Positions 1 to 11,459 of a DNA stretch of 64,000 bases are shown piece after piece. The stretch's first letter is position 1. Each line of letters opens with the position of its first letter. Below the pieces are notes generated by a model. It did no database searches and was not told the DNA's origin. It worked only from the letters and a program-made list of their open reading frames with translations. This stretch comes from Clavulina sp. PMI_390. Lineage: Eukaryota > Basidiomycota > Agaricomycetes > Cantharellales > Hydnaceae. The stretch lies in assembly GCA_015039315.1 (NCBI GenBank), contig WIDE01000050.1:61972-125971 (forward strand). Reading direction: 5' to 3'. Both the position numbers and the translations under genes were made by a program.

Positions 1-39
1 AATTGTTTCAGAGGGCGTTCATTCAAAGAGAGCACTTAC

Positions 40-2021
40 TCCACGCAGGGAACGACCAGGCTGTGTCATCGAGATAGTCAAGTAGCAATTCGATCCATTG
101 GTAGTACTGAATAGAAAGGCCAGCATTTTGTTTTACCTCTCGTCGGTGTAGTTCATGAGCGACAATTCTGGCAGCGTTCATCATGTGACCCTAGAAATGA
201 GCCCTCAATTAACATTGTTCACTAAAGCTGGATGATGGGCCTCACCGCATTCAACAAACCAACATGCAGGCGCTTGTTCCCCTGCGTTTTGTTACATATG
301 CCTACGAGGGCTTGAACACACTCAAACAACTTCCGTTTCGATTCTACATCTTTGCCCGCCCGCAGACTGTGTAGAACCAAGCTACTCCCGTAAAGCGTGG
401 CATTGGAAAGGATGGTATGAGGGTTGAAGTTGACTGAGCTCTCGGGGAGTTGAGGCCCACGTCGTTCGAACGAGGTGTTTTGGGTAAGGATTTGTGTTTC
501 GAGAGCCATAAACTCAGCATCAAGGCTGTTGTCATCATACTCTTGTTTGTTCACATAGGCAGTTAGTCCCCCAACATGGTTTGAAGAGAGACAAAGATAA
601 CACACTGCTCACGGCTCGGCGAAGCTTCTGTACTCGCTCGAATGTATCCAGAAATGAGACCTTTAGGCGGAGGTTGGAACGCCAAATTTCCTCTTCAGTT
701 ATTAGCACCTATAGGTAGCTCTTAGCATCAGATAGTAACAAATCGTAGACACACTGACCTTGGAGCCTTGGTCCGTCGAAAAGCTTGTCTCCCAGAATTG
801 CGACCACCCGTCGTGGTAAGTGAACGAGGGGTCAGACCCACACAAAAACGGCAGAACCTGGCACCCAGCATAGATTGAATGCGCCAGCCGAATTCGTTCA
901 TCGGTTTCGGCCTTATTTTTCGGGAGAGGCAAAAGAGATTCTCTACCCTTCGAACCGTTGTCCTCCTTCCTGAACTGGTTTGGGAGGTTCAACCCACACG
1001 CTAGTGCGAAGCGGGCAGTAGTCTCGGCGACTGTCACACATTCTACCAGTCGCTGCTCTTGCACATAGAAGATAGCCAATATGAGGCTACCCCAGAGGAA
1101 GTGAGTGGTGCGGTCAGCAAACGTGAGTGATTGTTGAAGGAAATAACGAGTGCGCTGGACGAAATAGGACTTGAACTCCGCCAGAACCCCTCCGTTACTA
1201 GCGCATGCGCCAAGGTAGCAAGCGTTCAGTAAACAGGGATGGATGGAATTCGGATGAGAAGGCGGTAGAGATATGCGACCCATGAACTGGTCACCATCTA
1301 TCTGAAAAAAGTAATGAGTGCGATATGGGAAAAATAAACTGATTCTATTAAAGAACTATTAGCAGCAAACACCTCATGAAACGTAGCGGATGAAACATAC
1401 AGCTGGATTGACAACGAGAGGGGTAGTTGTTCAAGTTTTGTGAGGTCATATAGCAATAGCCCTTGCTTAACGATTCTCTGGATAGATTCAGGATCGTCCG
1501 CTGACACGCCTCGTAGCAAAGGTACCCTTTTGCCTTTTTGCTGGGCCTCCCTGTTGGCAGAATCAAGAGCCGCTAATAGCCGAAAGGAATCTGCCACATA
1601 GAGCGAATTTCTCGGTCGAGACAAGTCCCCCAGACCTTCAATCTTCTCTAGGAGTTTCTTAGATACCAGGCAGATGTCATGAGTGGAAGAGAGTGTCAAC
1701 TTGTGGATGGTAATCTCCGCTTCCAGAACACGCGCCTCGAGAGCTGATGTTGCCGTTGGCCAGTGATGTTTCGCTCTCGGGGAAGGATAAGAACACTCCT
1801 TTTGAAGACGGCTACAACGGAAGCAGCCTGGTCTCGAGGAGTCGCACTTCTATTGACATGCCAAGATCAGAGTTTGATGTGCGGGAGCGACAGCCAACAG
1901 AAGGATTGAATAAAGTGGTAAAGCGTGCGGGAATCTGGATTCCAAGAGAACATAATGTCCACGTCGCACGCACCACTTTATGTCTTTGACACTGCAAACA
2001 TGCAGTTCTGTTTTGTGGCAT
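40..2021 (-). CDS. Zn2Cys6 fungal transcription factor, tandem copy 1 (3' end beyond window)
   Basis: Nuclear DNA-binding regulator of the fungal binuclear zinc cluster class, target unknown. Exons by inspection: 2021-1974, 1849-1401, 1344-759, 708-606, 541-246, 190-40, then a GTAAGT donor at 39; the last exon lies left of the window. Spliced, the N-terminus gives all six zinc-cluster cysteines (CLQCQRHKV / KCDSSRPGC / FRCSRLQKEC), with intron 1 falling between the second and third Cys. A short helix resembling the usual dimerisation linker follows (ALEARVLEAE). The middle region carries the fungal-specific transcription factor domain (SLPPSHPNSIHPCLLNACYL). No frameshift or internal stop is seen, so the gene looks functional. 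It is closest to copy 2 immediately upstream, with identical intron positions. It could not be assigned to a named regulator. Confidence 0.85.
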
Positions 2022-2957
2022 TGTTCATGGTGGCAACTTCACTGAGGCCCTTTTGACTCGAGGTTTCGGCTTGCGGTTACCGAGTGCCCGATTGGCATGG
2101 TGCCTCTATGTGGCGGTTCCGACAATCGAGATCGAGCTTTGGTGAACCTACGATGAATTCGCATGGTCTGCCGTACCAAGCGTTGAGAGGGGAGTACTGC
2201 TTTCAGCAGTCGAGTTTGTTTGCATTGCAACTCAGCAATATATTTCCTCCAACAGGGAATTAATTTGAGTCATTCGTCAAGTAATCTGGGCAACAGCCGT
2301 CGGGTTTCGGGGATCGGTACCCGTTTGAGCTGCGAACAGGAAGGAGCCACATAGGCAAATTACTTGAAGCACGTCATATTGGTACACTCTTGAGCTCCCT
2401 CGAGTACGCTACGGGCAACTTACTGGATAGGGTACATGACGAAGTAGTCGAGGGGCTCCACCCGATTCTGCCAGCAAAGGCCCTCATGCAGCCTAGGCCT
2501 CCCAACAGAATGCAACTTAATGCCACAATGCATCCTCTTCACACCATTGGGTTCTTCGTGTCAGGCTTTACACGATGTGGCCAATTGTAGAGACGGAAAC
2601 TGAGGCCTTTCACTGAGAAGTCAGGTCAGACAGATTTTCTCGCATGAACAAATCGCATTTGGTGTCAGCACGGTTCCACGTTTATGGGCCCACTCCGCCG
2701 CGTCGATTGGATGGTCGCAGGGCTCAGCAAGCTAATCTGTAAACTGCTCGTGATAGCCTATTCAAGGGGGTTCCGAGCTTTACTTGAAGGCGAGTTCTGA
2801 ACCTGGGCCGATGTTTGGGTAACCAAACCTGGTCCATCACTTCAAATGCCAAACCTGGCGCACGTGCTTTCTTCTGTCATACTCCCGGGGTACACGAAGA
2901 GATCTAGATCCAACCACACGAATTATCCAAGCCACCATTGTAATTATGTTCGACATC
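2022..2957. other. Intergenic: copy 1 upstream region
   Basis: About 0.9 kb between the start of copy 1 and the stop of copy 2. The part next to the copy 1 ATG (2039-2120) resembles the equivalent stretch upstream of copy 2 (about 5105-5170), including the shared string GCTTCGGCTTGCGGT or near variants. The promoter was therefore duplicated with the gene. No coding region is supported in the rest. Confidence 0.5.
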
Positions 2958-5087
2958 TCAAGCCGATAGCGATTTGGCTGCCGTGACGAGAGTATCCTTG
3001 AGTGCCACAAAAGCGTCGTCTGAGAGGGGGCAAAGGGAGTAACCAGCTGTTAACAGCCCGTTTACATTGAAAGCAAGAAAGCACTTACTCCATGCAGGGA
3101 ACAGCAAGGTTGTGTCGTCAAGGTAATCAAGGAGTAATTCGATCCAATGGCAATACTGAATCGAAAGGCCAGCATTTTCTTTGACCTCTCGTCGTCGTAG
3201 CTCCTTAGCAATAATCCTGGTGGCGTTCATCATGTGGCCCTAGATACAAGCTCTCAGATGCCATCATCAAATAAAGCTGGATAGAAAGCGCTCACCGCGT
3301 TTACTAGGCCAACGTGGAGGCGCTTGTTCCCTCTTGCGTTGTCACAAATGTCTACGAGCGCTTGGACGCACTCGAGCAACTTTCGCTTCGACTCGACACT
3401 TTGACCTGCGCGCAGACTGTGCAACACCAGACCACTACCATACAGGGTGGCATTGGAAAGAATTGTATGAGGGTTGTAGCTGGCGGGGCCATCAAGGGAT
3501 TGGGGACCTCGTTTTTCGAACAGCGGAAGGAATGAAGTGTTTTGAGCGCGAATCTGCGTTTCGATCGCCATGTATTCGTCATCGAGACCATGATCACCAT
3601 ACTCTAGATTGCATGGATAGTCAGTTTTGCAATATATTACGCGATAAGCGGAGATAGCCTACTAGTAACAGCCCGGCGAAGTTTCTGCACCCGCTCGAAG
3701 GTTTTTAGGACCGAGACCTTGAGATGAAGGTCAAAACGCCAAATCTCCTCCTCAGACATTAGCACCTAAGAATACCGCTAAACAACGGGTAGCAGCAGCA
3801 TATTGCGGATGAGAACTGACCGTGCCATCTTGCCTCCTAGGAAAGTTTTTGTCCCAGAGGTGCGACCATCCGTCGTGCCGAGTGAATGATGGACACGATC
3901 CACACACGAGGGGCAATACTTGACACCCAACATATATCGAGTGCGCCAAACGAACCCGATCGTCCATTTCGGGCTTGTCCCCCGGTGGAGGTAAGATAAA
4001 TTCCCGAGGCTGCAAGCTGGTGACCTCATCTCGTGACTGGTCAGGGAGGTTTAGCCCACATGCAAGCGCAAAGCGGGCGGTAGTCCCTGCAACCGTCACG
4101 CATTCTACTACCCGTCGCTCTTGTGCAAAATAAACTCCCAATATGAGATTAGCCCACAGGAAGTGGATGGTGCGATCGGCGAACATGAGGGACTGGTGAA
4201 GGAAATAGCGTGTGCGCTCAAGGAAATGGGGCTTAAAAGCTGTCAGGCCGCCTCCGTTACTAGAGCATGCTCCAAGATAGCAAGCATTCAAAAGGCAGGG
4301 GTGAATGGAATTTGGGTGAGAAGGAGGTAGGGATATGCGACTTAGGAAGTGATCCACATCCAGCTGAAAAAAGTAGTGAGCTCGATACGGAAGAAATAAG
4401 CTGATTCTGTTTAGAGAGGTCATGATCAGTCATAATACAATGCTCAGTGGATGAGACCTACAAGCGAATCGACAAAGATAGGGTCAATTCCTCGAATTTT
4501 GTCAAGTCATACAAAAGTAACTCCTGCTCGACAAGTCTCTGAACAGAGTCGGGGTCCTCTATAAAGGTAATATTTGACAAAACCATCCTCTCGCCTGGCG
4601 GCCAGACTACGCGATCATCAGAAGTGAGAGTTGCTAACAGCCCAATTGAGTCTGCTGCGTAGAGCGACTGCCTAGGCCGAGACAAGTCCCCTAAGCTTCC
4701 GATTTTCTCAAGGAGTCTTTCAGACATCACAGAAACATTATGGGTGGAGGGGAGCGCTAGTTTGTGGATAGTCATCTCTGCTTCCAAGATGCGTGCTTCG
4801 AGTGCCTCAGTCACTGTCGGCCAGTGTCGTTTTTCTCTGGGAGCAGGATAACCACATTCTTTCTTGAGACGGGTACAACGGGCGCAGTGCGGCTTCGCGC
4901 CATTGCATTTCTACGGACGCAGTAGGATTAGACGTTGACCCTAATGCACGAAAGATAGACGAGAGGAACAATCGCTTGGTTGGGGGAAGCGGGTAGGAAT
5001 ATGACTTCATATAGAGTGTGTAGTTCACGACCCACGCACCACTTTGTGCCTCTGACACTGCAAACACGCGGTTCTGTTTTGCGGCAT
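2958..5087 (-). CDS. Zn2Cys6 fungal transcription factor, tandem copy 2
   Basis: Second member of the array and complete. Exons 5087-5040, 4910-4462, 4406-3821, 3765-3663, 3603-3296, 3239-3089 and 3046-2958 sum to 1734 nt and close as 577 residues. Zinc cluster cysteines are intact (CLQCQRHKV, KCNGAKPHC, ARCTRLKKEC), at residues about 8-36. A leucine-rich linker helix follows, then the fungal-specific transcription factor domain from about residue 165 (PPSHPNSIHPCLLNACYLGA). The start is the ATG of MPQNRTAC, the same as in copy 1. The last intron is only 42 nt and its length is divisible by three, so a retained form would also stay in frame. Role inferred only as a nuclear transcriptional regulator; the array context suggests recent duplication. 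Confidence 0.87.
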
Positions 5088-5826
5088 TGTTCGTAGCAAG
5101 AGCTCTGCGACAGGGACCCTTCTGACTCATGCTTCGGCTTGCGGTCACCGAATGCCCTGTTGGCATGGTACCACTAGATGGTCCTAGTAGCTCTGGCGCT
5201 AGGCGCTAAGATGTTGGTGAGTCTAGAGATAGGCTTCGACGTCCCAACTTTGCATGGGTTGATGAGAGAATGCTGCTTCCAGCGATCGAGGCGCCGAGTG
5301 TGCTCAGGGGAAGACGCAACGAGTTGCGTGGTAATGCAATTCATACTTCTACCCACGGTCATTAGTTTGGGTTGGCCGAATACATTCCACAGTTTTTATC
5401 ACTTTCGGTTGTTTCATCTCTGTGCCAGAAAGCAATTGGACCCTCTAGGTTGCTTTCTTGGCCGCAAAATGCAGCGCCAACGGTAATGTTACACTGTTAC
5501 AGTACAACAGCACATCTAGCGATCAGCACCGCTTTCCAAGGTTCGGCGGTACGATCAAGTCATAAAGTCCTAAGGGAACTATCTCGAGCTCATATGAGAC
5601 TCCCCCAACCCTCGTAGATATCCTCGACCCTATCTCGCCTTTTTGGTATCTAGTTGAGGTGTCCCCACACTGCTTGCTGGAGGAAGTCAAGGCTACTATC
5701 CCAACTCGAAGGGTTGAAATAATCCCGAGCTCCTACTCGAGCATAACTGAGTAGGGAGCGTGTTGCAACCACATTTGGCTGCTTTATGGCCGCACCTGCC
5801 ATGCTCGGTGCCAAATGGTCAAGGTC
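5088..5826. other. Intergenic: copy 2 upstream region
   Basis: About 0.74 kb. The proximal part (5100-5370) is related to the region upstream of copy 1. No coding sequence is supported in the remainder. Confidence 0.45.
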
Positions 5827-8008
5827 TCAGGACGACAACGATATGATTGCGGCAGTGAGAGGAGTCTTGAGCTCTGCAGGGGCTTCAACTAGAAGAGTTG
5901 TCATTAAGAAAAGTAGAGTGATCAATCGTCTACAGGTGCTCTGTGTTTACGAAGTAATAACACTTACCCCATGCAGGGTACAATGAGGTTGTGTCCTCGA
6001 GATAGTCAAGGAACAATTCAATAGAATGACAATAGTCGAGGGACTGCCCAACATTTTCTCTCACATCTCGCCGCCGTAATTCATGAGCAATAATTTGCAC
6101 GGCGTTCATCATATGGCCCTAAAAACAACACCTCAGATGTTAGTGTAAACCATAGTAGAATGGGCAACACTCACAGCAGTAACTACACCATGATGCTGCT
6201 GTTTGCTCCATCGCACATTTTCACAGATCTCGACGAGCGCTTGGACGCACCCAAGCATTTTTTGCTTCGAGTTCACATCTGTCTCTGCGCGCCAACTGTG
6301 CAGGATCAAACCACAGCCATAGAGCATTGCATGCGCAAGGACCACGCGGGGGTTAGAGTTGCCAGAGGTTCCGATGGGCTGGGCCTCCTCTGCGGCGAAC
6401 AGGTGACGTAAAAAGTTATGGTGGAAGTCAATGTCGTTGTCAATGGCCACGTACTCCTCCTCAAGCCCATGATAGCCATTCGCTAGATTTTGAGAGAAGG
6501 TAGGGTTCAGGGTCATGGCAGAAGACGAGCGAGGACAACATACCAGCCGCCGCTTTACTAAAGCTTTGTACTCGCTTGAAAGTTTTCAGGTTCGCTACCC
6601 TTAAATCAAGGTCTAAACGCCAAGCCTCCTCCTTTGTCCTTGACGCCTAGGAGCACACTCTAAGAGTTGATAATGATGTAGGGCAGAGTAGAACGAACCT
6701 TAGGGTCTTGGTCCTCCAAACGCGTTGCATTCATAAGGAGTGATGATCCATCGTCTTGAGTTATTGCATGGCCGTATCCGCACACCAGATACAAGAACTG
6801 ACACCCCGTATAGATTGAGTGTGCAAGCCGAATTCGATCATCTGCTTCGGCCTTGTCTTTCGGTGGAGGCAGAAGATATCCGTCAGGGTAAGAATTTTCC
6901 CATCCCTTCATGGAATCATAAGGGAGGTTGAGACCACATGCTGCTGCGAAGCAAGCCGTGGTACCGATGACTGTCAAGCATTCTACAACTCGTCGTTCTT
7001 GGGCGAAGAAGGTGCCCAATATGAGTTTAGCCCGGAGAAAGTGCGTTGTGCGGTCAACGAACATGAGGGATTGTTGAAGAAACCGACGAGTACGCCTGAG
7101 GAAATAGGACTTGAAAGACGTCAAACCATCTCCGTTTCCGGCGCATGCAGCAAGGTAGCAAGCGTTTAAGAGACAGGGGTGGATGGAGTCTGGGTGCGTT
7201 GGAGGGAGAGATACACGGCTAATAAAATCGGGAATGTCTATCAGGAAAAAAAAGTGGGTGTAATATGGGAGGAATAAACTGATTCTGTTATCGAGTGGGT
7301 GATGTGAGTTGTTGAATTAATGTATAGTCAAAGCGCGAGAAGGGAGCGTACAGATTAATTGATAGCGAGTGAGGTAATTCGCTTAATTCCTCGAGCTCCG
7401 CCAGGTTATAACAATTGAGCTCCTGTTCGACTGCTTTCTGGATTTCGCGAGGATCTCCAGTGGGAAGACCGTCTTGCATAACGCCTCTTTTGTCTCGCAC
7501 CTGGCTCTTGATGCCCCCAGGACAGGGGGACAATAGTAGTTGAGCTGAATTCCCTGTATCGGGCAGCCGCCTCGGCCTCGGCACTGTCCCTAGTAGTTCA
7601 ATCCGTGCCAACAGTTTCTTGGTGAGCAAAGCAAGATTGTGGGTGGCGGGGAGAGTCGATTTGAGAATGAGAAGCTCCAGTTCCAAGACGCGTGCCTCGA
7701 GGGCCTCCATTGCTGGGGGCCAGGACCGATCAGCGACCTGGTATGGGGGAGAATAATCACAATCTCTTTGAAGACGGCTGCAGCGGGAGCATTGCGGCTT
7801 CATGGCATCACATTTCTAAAAGAAACGAAGTGGGATTATGAGTATATTTGCTGCGGAAAACATAGGTAGTGAAACCAGCCGAGGAGATACACTCGAGTCG
7901 ATCAATGATGCCCACAAGAAACGAGCCTCGATTGTGGCAGCTGCTTAACGATGGACTCACTGCTTTCCGCTTTCGACACTGCGCGCATGCAGCTCCTTTC
8001 TCCAGCAT
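5827..8008 (-). CDS. Zn2Cys6 fungal transcription factor, tandem copy 3 (divergent)
   Basis: Third and most divergent member. Exons 8008-7961, 7815-7352, 7284-6699, 6646-6544, 6482-6175, 6118-5968 and 5888-5827 sum to 1722 nt, giving 573 residues with a closed frame. The zinc cluster is canonical (CAQCRKRKAKCDAMKPQC then SRCSRLQRDC), around residues 8-36. The transcription-factor middle domain is recognisable (PPTHPDSIHPCLLNACYL). I chose the ATG of MLEKGAAC because it sits directly before the cluster as in the paralogs; an in-frame ATG further upstream (8086) would add a 26-residue extension with no counterpart. All six intron positions match copies 1 and 2. The final exon was placed by similarity of its last residues (ELKTPLTAA...) to copy 2. 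Target genes unknown. Confidence 0.85.
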
Positions 8009-8971
8009 CACTTGTGGTATCGGCCTATATGTAAGGCCCTTGAAACTCGAGGCTTCCGGCCTGTAAAGACGAGTGGCTGACAGCACTGTCGAGTGCCGCT
8101 GCTATACCATGGTGTAGATGCGAAATTTCAGCACCTTGCATGATGATGACGAGGGCGGCTTCTCTTTCGCCGACTTACCTAGGGTTCAGAAAGTGCTACT
8201 TGGCAGTCGAGAGATGGGTGGGAATAGCCGCTATATTTGGCCCCGCCCTTCTTCATTCCCAAGTTACTGGTCACTAGGTACGATCGTTTCGGGTTGAATA
8301 CTTGTGGGCTTCGGTGCCAGTTCAGAGTTGTATCAAGGAGAAACCATGACCCTTGAAATCTTCATTAGTTAATTGGAGTCTCATACGATCTTGATTAACT
8401 TGCCGGCTCACTCTGATATTTTCTGGCTATTTTTACATTTAAATCGTCCCCCATTTTGCGCTGGAGATGACAGCTTCGACGTAAGCGGCTTTGACGGAGT
8501 TGCTGAAAATTCATTGTTATTGCCAAGTGATGTAAAATATTGAGAGTCACCTTGGATCCCACGATCGGACTTGTCTGATCTAAGCGCCCGGCCACTTTGT
8601 TTGGCCGACAAACAGAGCCTCAACGCGCGTAACGGCTGTGATTTTTTATTCCTGCCCGCGTTCATCTGAGCTTGTAGCGTTTTCGAGGCTACTTTCCTGG
8701 TAGCACTTAAGCTATAGCCTCTTCCCCTATCAGTTTCGTCGTTTATTCACGAAAACTCCAGTTGTCACAAGACCACTGCAGCGTAAGTCATGTCGTTGCT
8801 TCGGCCGAGCATATTATGCCCGGGATACCCGCTTATCTGATAACTAATCCCCTCGTCTTACTTCCTCTTTTTGCGCCATCTCTGCCACAGCGTCGAGCGG
8901 GTCCTTTGAATAACCGCTGTTATCTGTGGGAATAAAACCCAAGCTTGTGGGATACGCACTCGTCGACTACA
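8009..8971. other. Intergenic, divergent promoter region
   Basis: About 0.96 kb between the divergent copy 3 regulator and the mitoferrin gene. It must hold both promoters. No coding region is supported, and short frames here have no recognisable content. Confidence 0.5.
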
Positions 8972-10291
8972 ATGGCACATAACGCTGGAGAAGAGGTTGA
9001 CTATGAGGGCCTCGGTGAGCACACCGGCCTGGGCATAAATATGCTTGCTGGCGCTCTGGTACGTTACTTCCCTGCTCTTGTTGTTGCGATCTCCTCGAGA
9101 CTCGCCCCGAACCTTCCCCGCGTGTCGTTTGCATGTCTCTGACGCGTTCTTTCATAGGCAGGAATTTCAGAACACGCTGTCATGTTCCCTGTTGATAGCA
9201 TCAAGGTATGTTTATACTCTATCCCTATTCTTAGGTTTTGGAGATGGGAGCCTGCCACGCATAAACATTGATCTGATCCCTCGCTGGTTGTCCCTCTTCT
9301 TCCCTCTCTTCGCGTTGGTAGACCCGGATGCAAGTCTTTTCCGCATCTCCCGCAGCAGTCTACTCGGGCATCGGCAATGCCTTCACTCGGATATCGTCGA
9401 CCGAGGGTTCCCGGGCATTGTGGCGGGGGGTGGCCTCCGTTATTGCAGGCGCTGGGCCTGCTCATGCCGTTTACTTTGGCACGTATGAAGGCGTGAAGGA
9501 GCTTGCTGGAGGGAACAGGGAGGGGCATCAATTCGCGGCTACTGGTGTGTATCCCGATCACTTGCCTGATAGAAGTGCGCTGGTGTCTTACTCCCAATCT
9601 TTCGTACAGCTCTCGCGGGTGCTTGTGCAACAATAACGAGTGATGCTTTGATGAACCCATTCGATGGTATACCGTAATTCCGAGACTATATTGTGTTTCC
9701 CCTTGCTAATACCGTATTCTTCATAGTCATCAAGCAGAGGATGCAAGTCCATGGTTCAGAGTTCCGCTCTGGTATCACTGCGGCGAAGACTATCTTCCGC
9801 AACGAAGGCCTCGCAGCCTTCTACGTCTCATATCCTACCACTCTTACCATGACCGTTCCCTTCACTGCCGTCCAGTTCTCCGCATATGAGTATTTCAAGG
9901 ATACTCTCAACCCCTCTGGTGCCTACTCGCCACTCACCCACGTCACCGCGGGTGGCTTGGCTGGAGGTATCGCGGCTGCCGTCACAAATCCCTTGGATGT
10001 CGCAAAGACCTTGCTTCAGACGAGAGGTACTACGACTGACCCAGAACTGCGGAACGCGAGGGGGATGGTCGACGCCTTGAAGATTATTGGGAGACGCGAT
10101 GGGCCCAAGGGATTCCTAAGAGGTCTTACACCACGCGTGGTCACGTTCATGCCTAGCAATGCCCTGTGTTGGCTGTCGTATGAATTCTTCAGTGCGTATT
10201 TCGTCGCCGACTGTTTCTGATTCAGTTGACTGATTAACTCCGTCCCTTCTTTGTAACAGAAAAAGTCATGAAGGAATACAATTACATATAG
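8972..10291 (+). CDS. MRS4: Mitoferrin-type mitochondrial carrier (MRS3/MRS4, SLC25A28/37 family)
   Basis: Inner mitochondrial membrane carrier predicted to import ferrous iron for Fe-S cluster and heme synthesis. Six exons (8972-9058, 9158-9205, 9322-9544, 9610-9666, 9727-10191, 10260-10291) close as 303 residues, the usual size of the family. Three tandem carrier repeats are visible, each with a PX[DE]XX[KR] signature: FPVDSIKTRMQ in repeat 1, NPFDVIKQRMQV in repeat 2, NPLDVAKTLLQ in repeat 3. The sequence around repeat 1 (AGISEHAVMFPVDSIK) is characteristic of mitoferrins rather than other carriers. The start is the first ATG (MAHNAGEE). FIS1, another mitochondrial gene, lies 350 bp downstream in the same orientation. 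The family assignment is firm; the specific orthology to MRS3 or MRS4 is not resolved. Confidence 0.93.
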
Positions 10292-10643
10292 TACCTTATC
10301 TTCATTCGTTCTATGCTCGCTCTCTTCCATTTGTGCAATTTGCTTGTGCTGCTGTAGACCATAGGCTGCAGTTCGCAGCCCGCAGCACCAGTTGGCACTG
10401 CCCTACCACACCGCCATCAAAAGGACTGGACATTTTGTCGCATCGGCTACCGTATACTCTTCTTATTATAATGTCATGTTTTGGGACCGACTATTGTGCT
10501 GCGCTCAGCCGAGAATTTGTCTACAGTGGTTTGTTGGACGCAACGTCATCATCGGTGCCGATCTGTCACGTGGACGTCACACACTGCCTCGAACCTTTCT
10601 GAACTCCCGCATCCTCCTGACTCCTGCTCTCTCATACGCAAAA
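10292..10643. other. Intergenic between mitoferrin and FIS1
   Basis: About 350 bp holding the mitoferrin 3' end and the FIS1 promoter. Nothing else is recognised. Confidence 0.5.
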
Positions 10644-11459
10644 ATGCCGACTGAAGTCCCCTACGCCGCTGACGCCGAGATTTCTCTGACCTTTGACGAA
10701 CTTGATGTAAGGCACCTTGCTGCTTGTTATGTCGTGTCGTGCTTGGCAGCTGACGGCTGTTACTTTCCGTGGTACCGGACGACAACCCCTTTGCATCGCA
10801 CGTCATGCCTTTGCCACATCTCATCCTCTAATGGAATGTGATCTCTATTTAGGTCCTGCGAAGGCAATACGAGAAAGAATTAGAATCCCCATATGTCTCT
10901 GTACAGACCAAGTTCAACCTCGCTTGGGGCTTGGTAAAGAGCCCACGGTTGGATGACCAAGTGGAAGGCGTAAAACTCCTACAAGGTATGTGTCCAGCTG
11001 CTACTAAAACTTACATCCACTTCAATGGATTTATTAACTCAATCGCGGTGCCATCATCTTAGAAATCTATCGTGCCGAACCAACAAGGAGGCGAGAGTGC
11101 CTGTACTATCTTGCATTAGGCCACTATAAGATGGGGAATTATGACGATGCGAAGAAGTTTAATGGTACGTCTTCTGTGTTGCCTCATAAGCAAAACCAAC
11201 ATTTCGTTGACTCGTACTTCATTGGACACCAGGGTTATTACTGGAGAAGGAGCCTAACAACCTCCAGTCACAGAGCTTGGATGGTCTGATTCAGGAACAG
11301 ATACGGAAAGGTATGCCCATACTATTCTTTACTCTTTTCTCTGCTCGTTACTTATTCCATCTGTCAGAGGGTTACATGGGCATGGCAATCGCTGGAGGCA
11401 TTGCAGCCGCCGGTGCACTCATGGTCGCCGCCATTGTTCGTCGCTCAAGCCGCTCTTAG
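10644..11459 (+). CDS. FIS1: Mitochondrial fission protein FIS1
   Basis: Tail-anchored outer-membrane adaptor of mitochondrial and peroxisomal division, which in yeast recruits Dnm1 through Mdv1/Caf4. Exons 10644-10706, 10853-10985, 11063-11164, 11233-11310 and 11368-11459 sum to 468 nt and give 155 residues, matching the family length. The cytosolic TPR-like helical bundle includes [13 protein letters not shown] and [19 protein letters not shown]. The C-terminus is a single hydrophobic segment rich in Ala, Gly and Ile (about residues 128-148), followed by a short basic tail ending RRSSRS, as expected for a tail anchor. The start ATG ([10 protein letters not shown]) directly follows an A-rich leader. 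No oddities seen. Confidence 0.95.

Noticed and set aside
1..5087. Regulator copies 1 and 2 as pseudogenes, because their open frames look broken
   Set aside because: Splicing at conserved intron positions restores intact zinc clusters and frames; the breaks are introns.
9064..9660. 198-codon minus-strand frame
   Set aside because: Antisense to exons and introns of the mitoferrin gene, with no recognisable motif.
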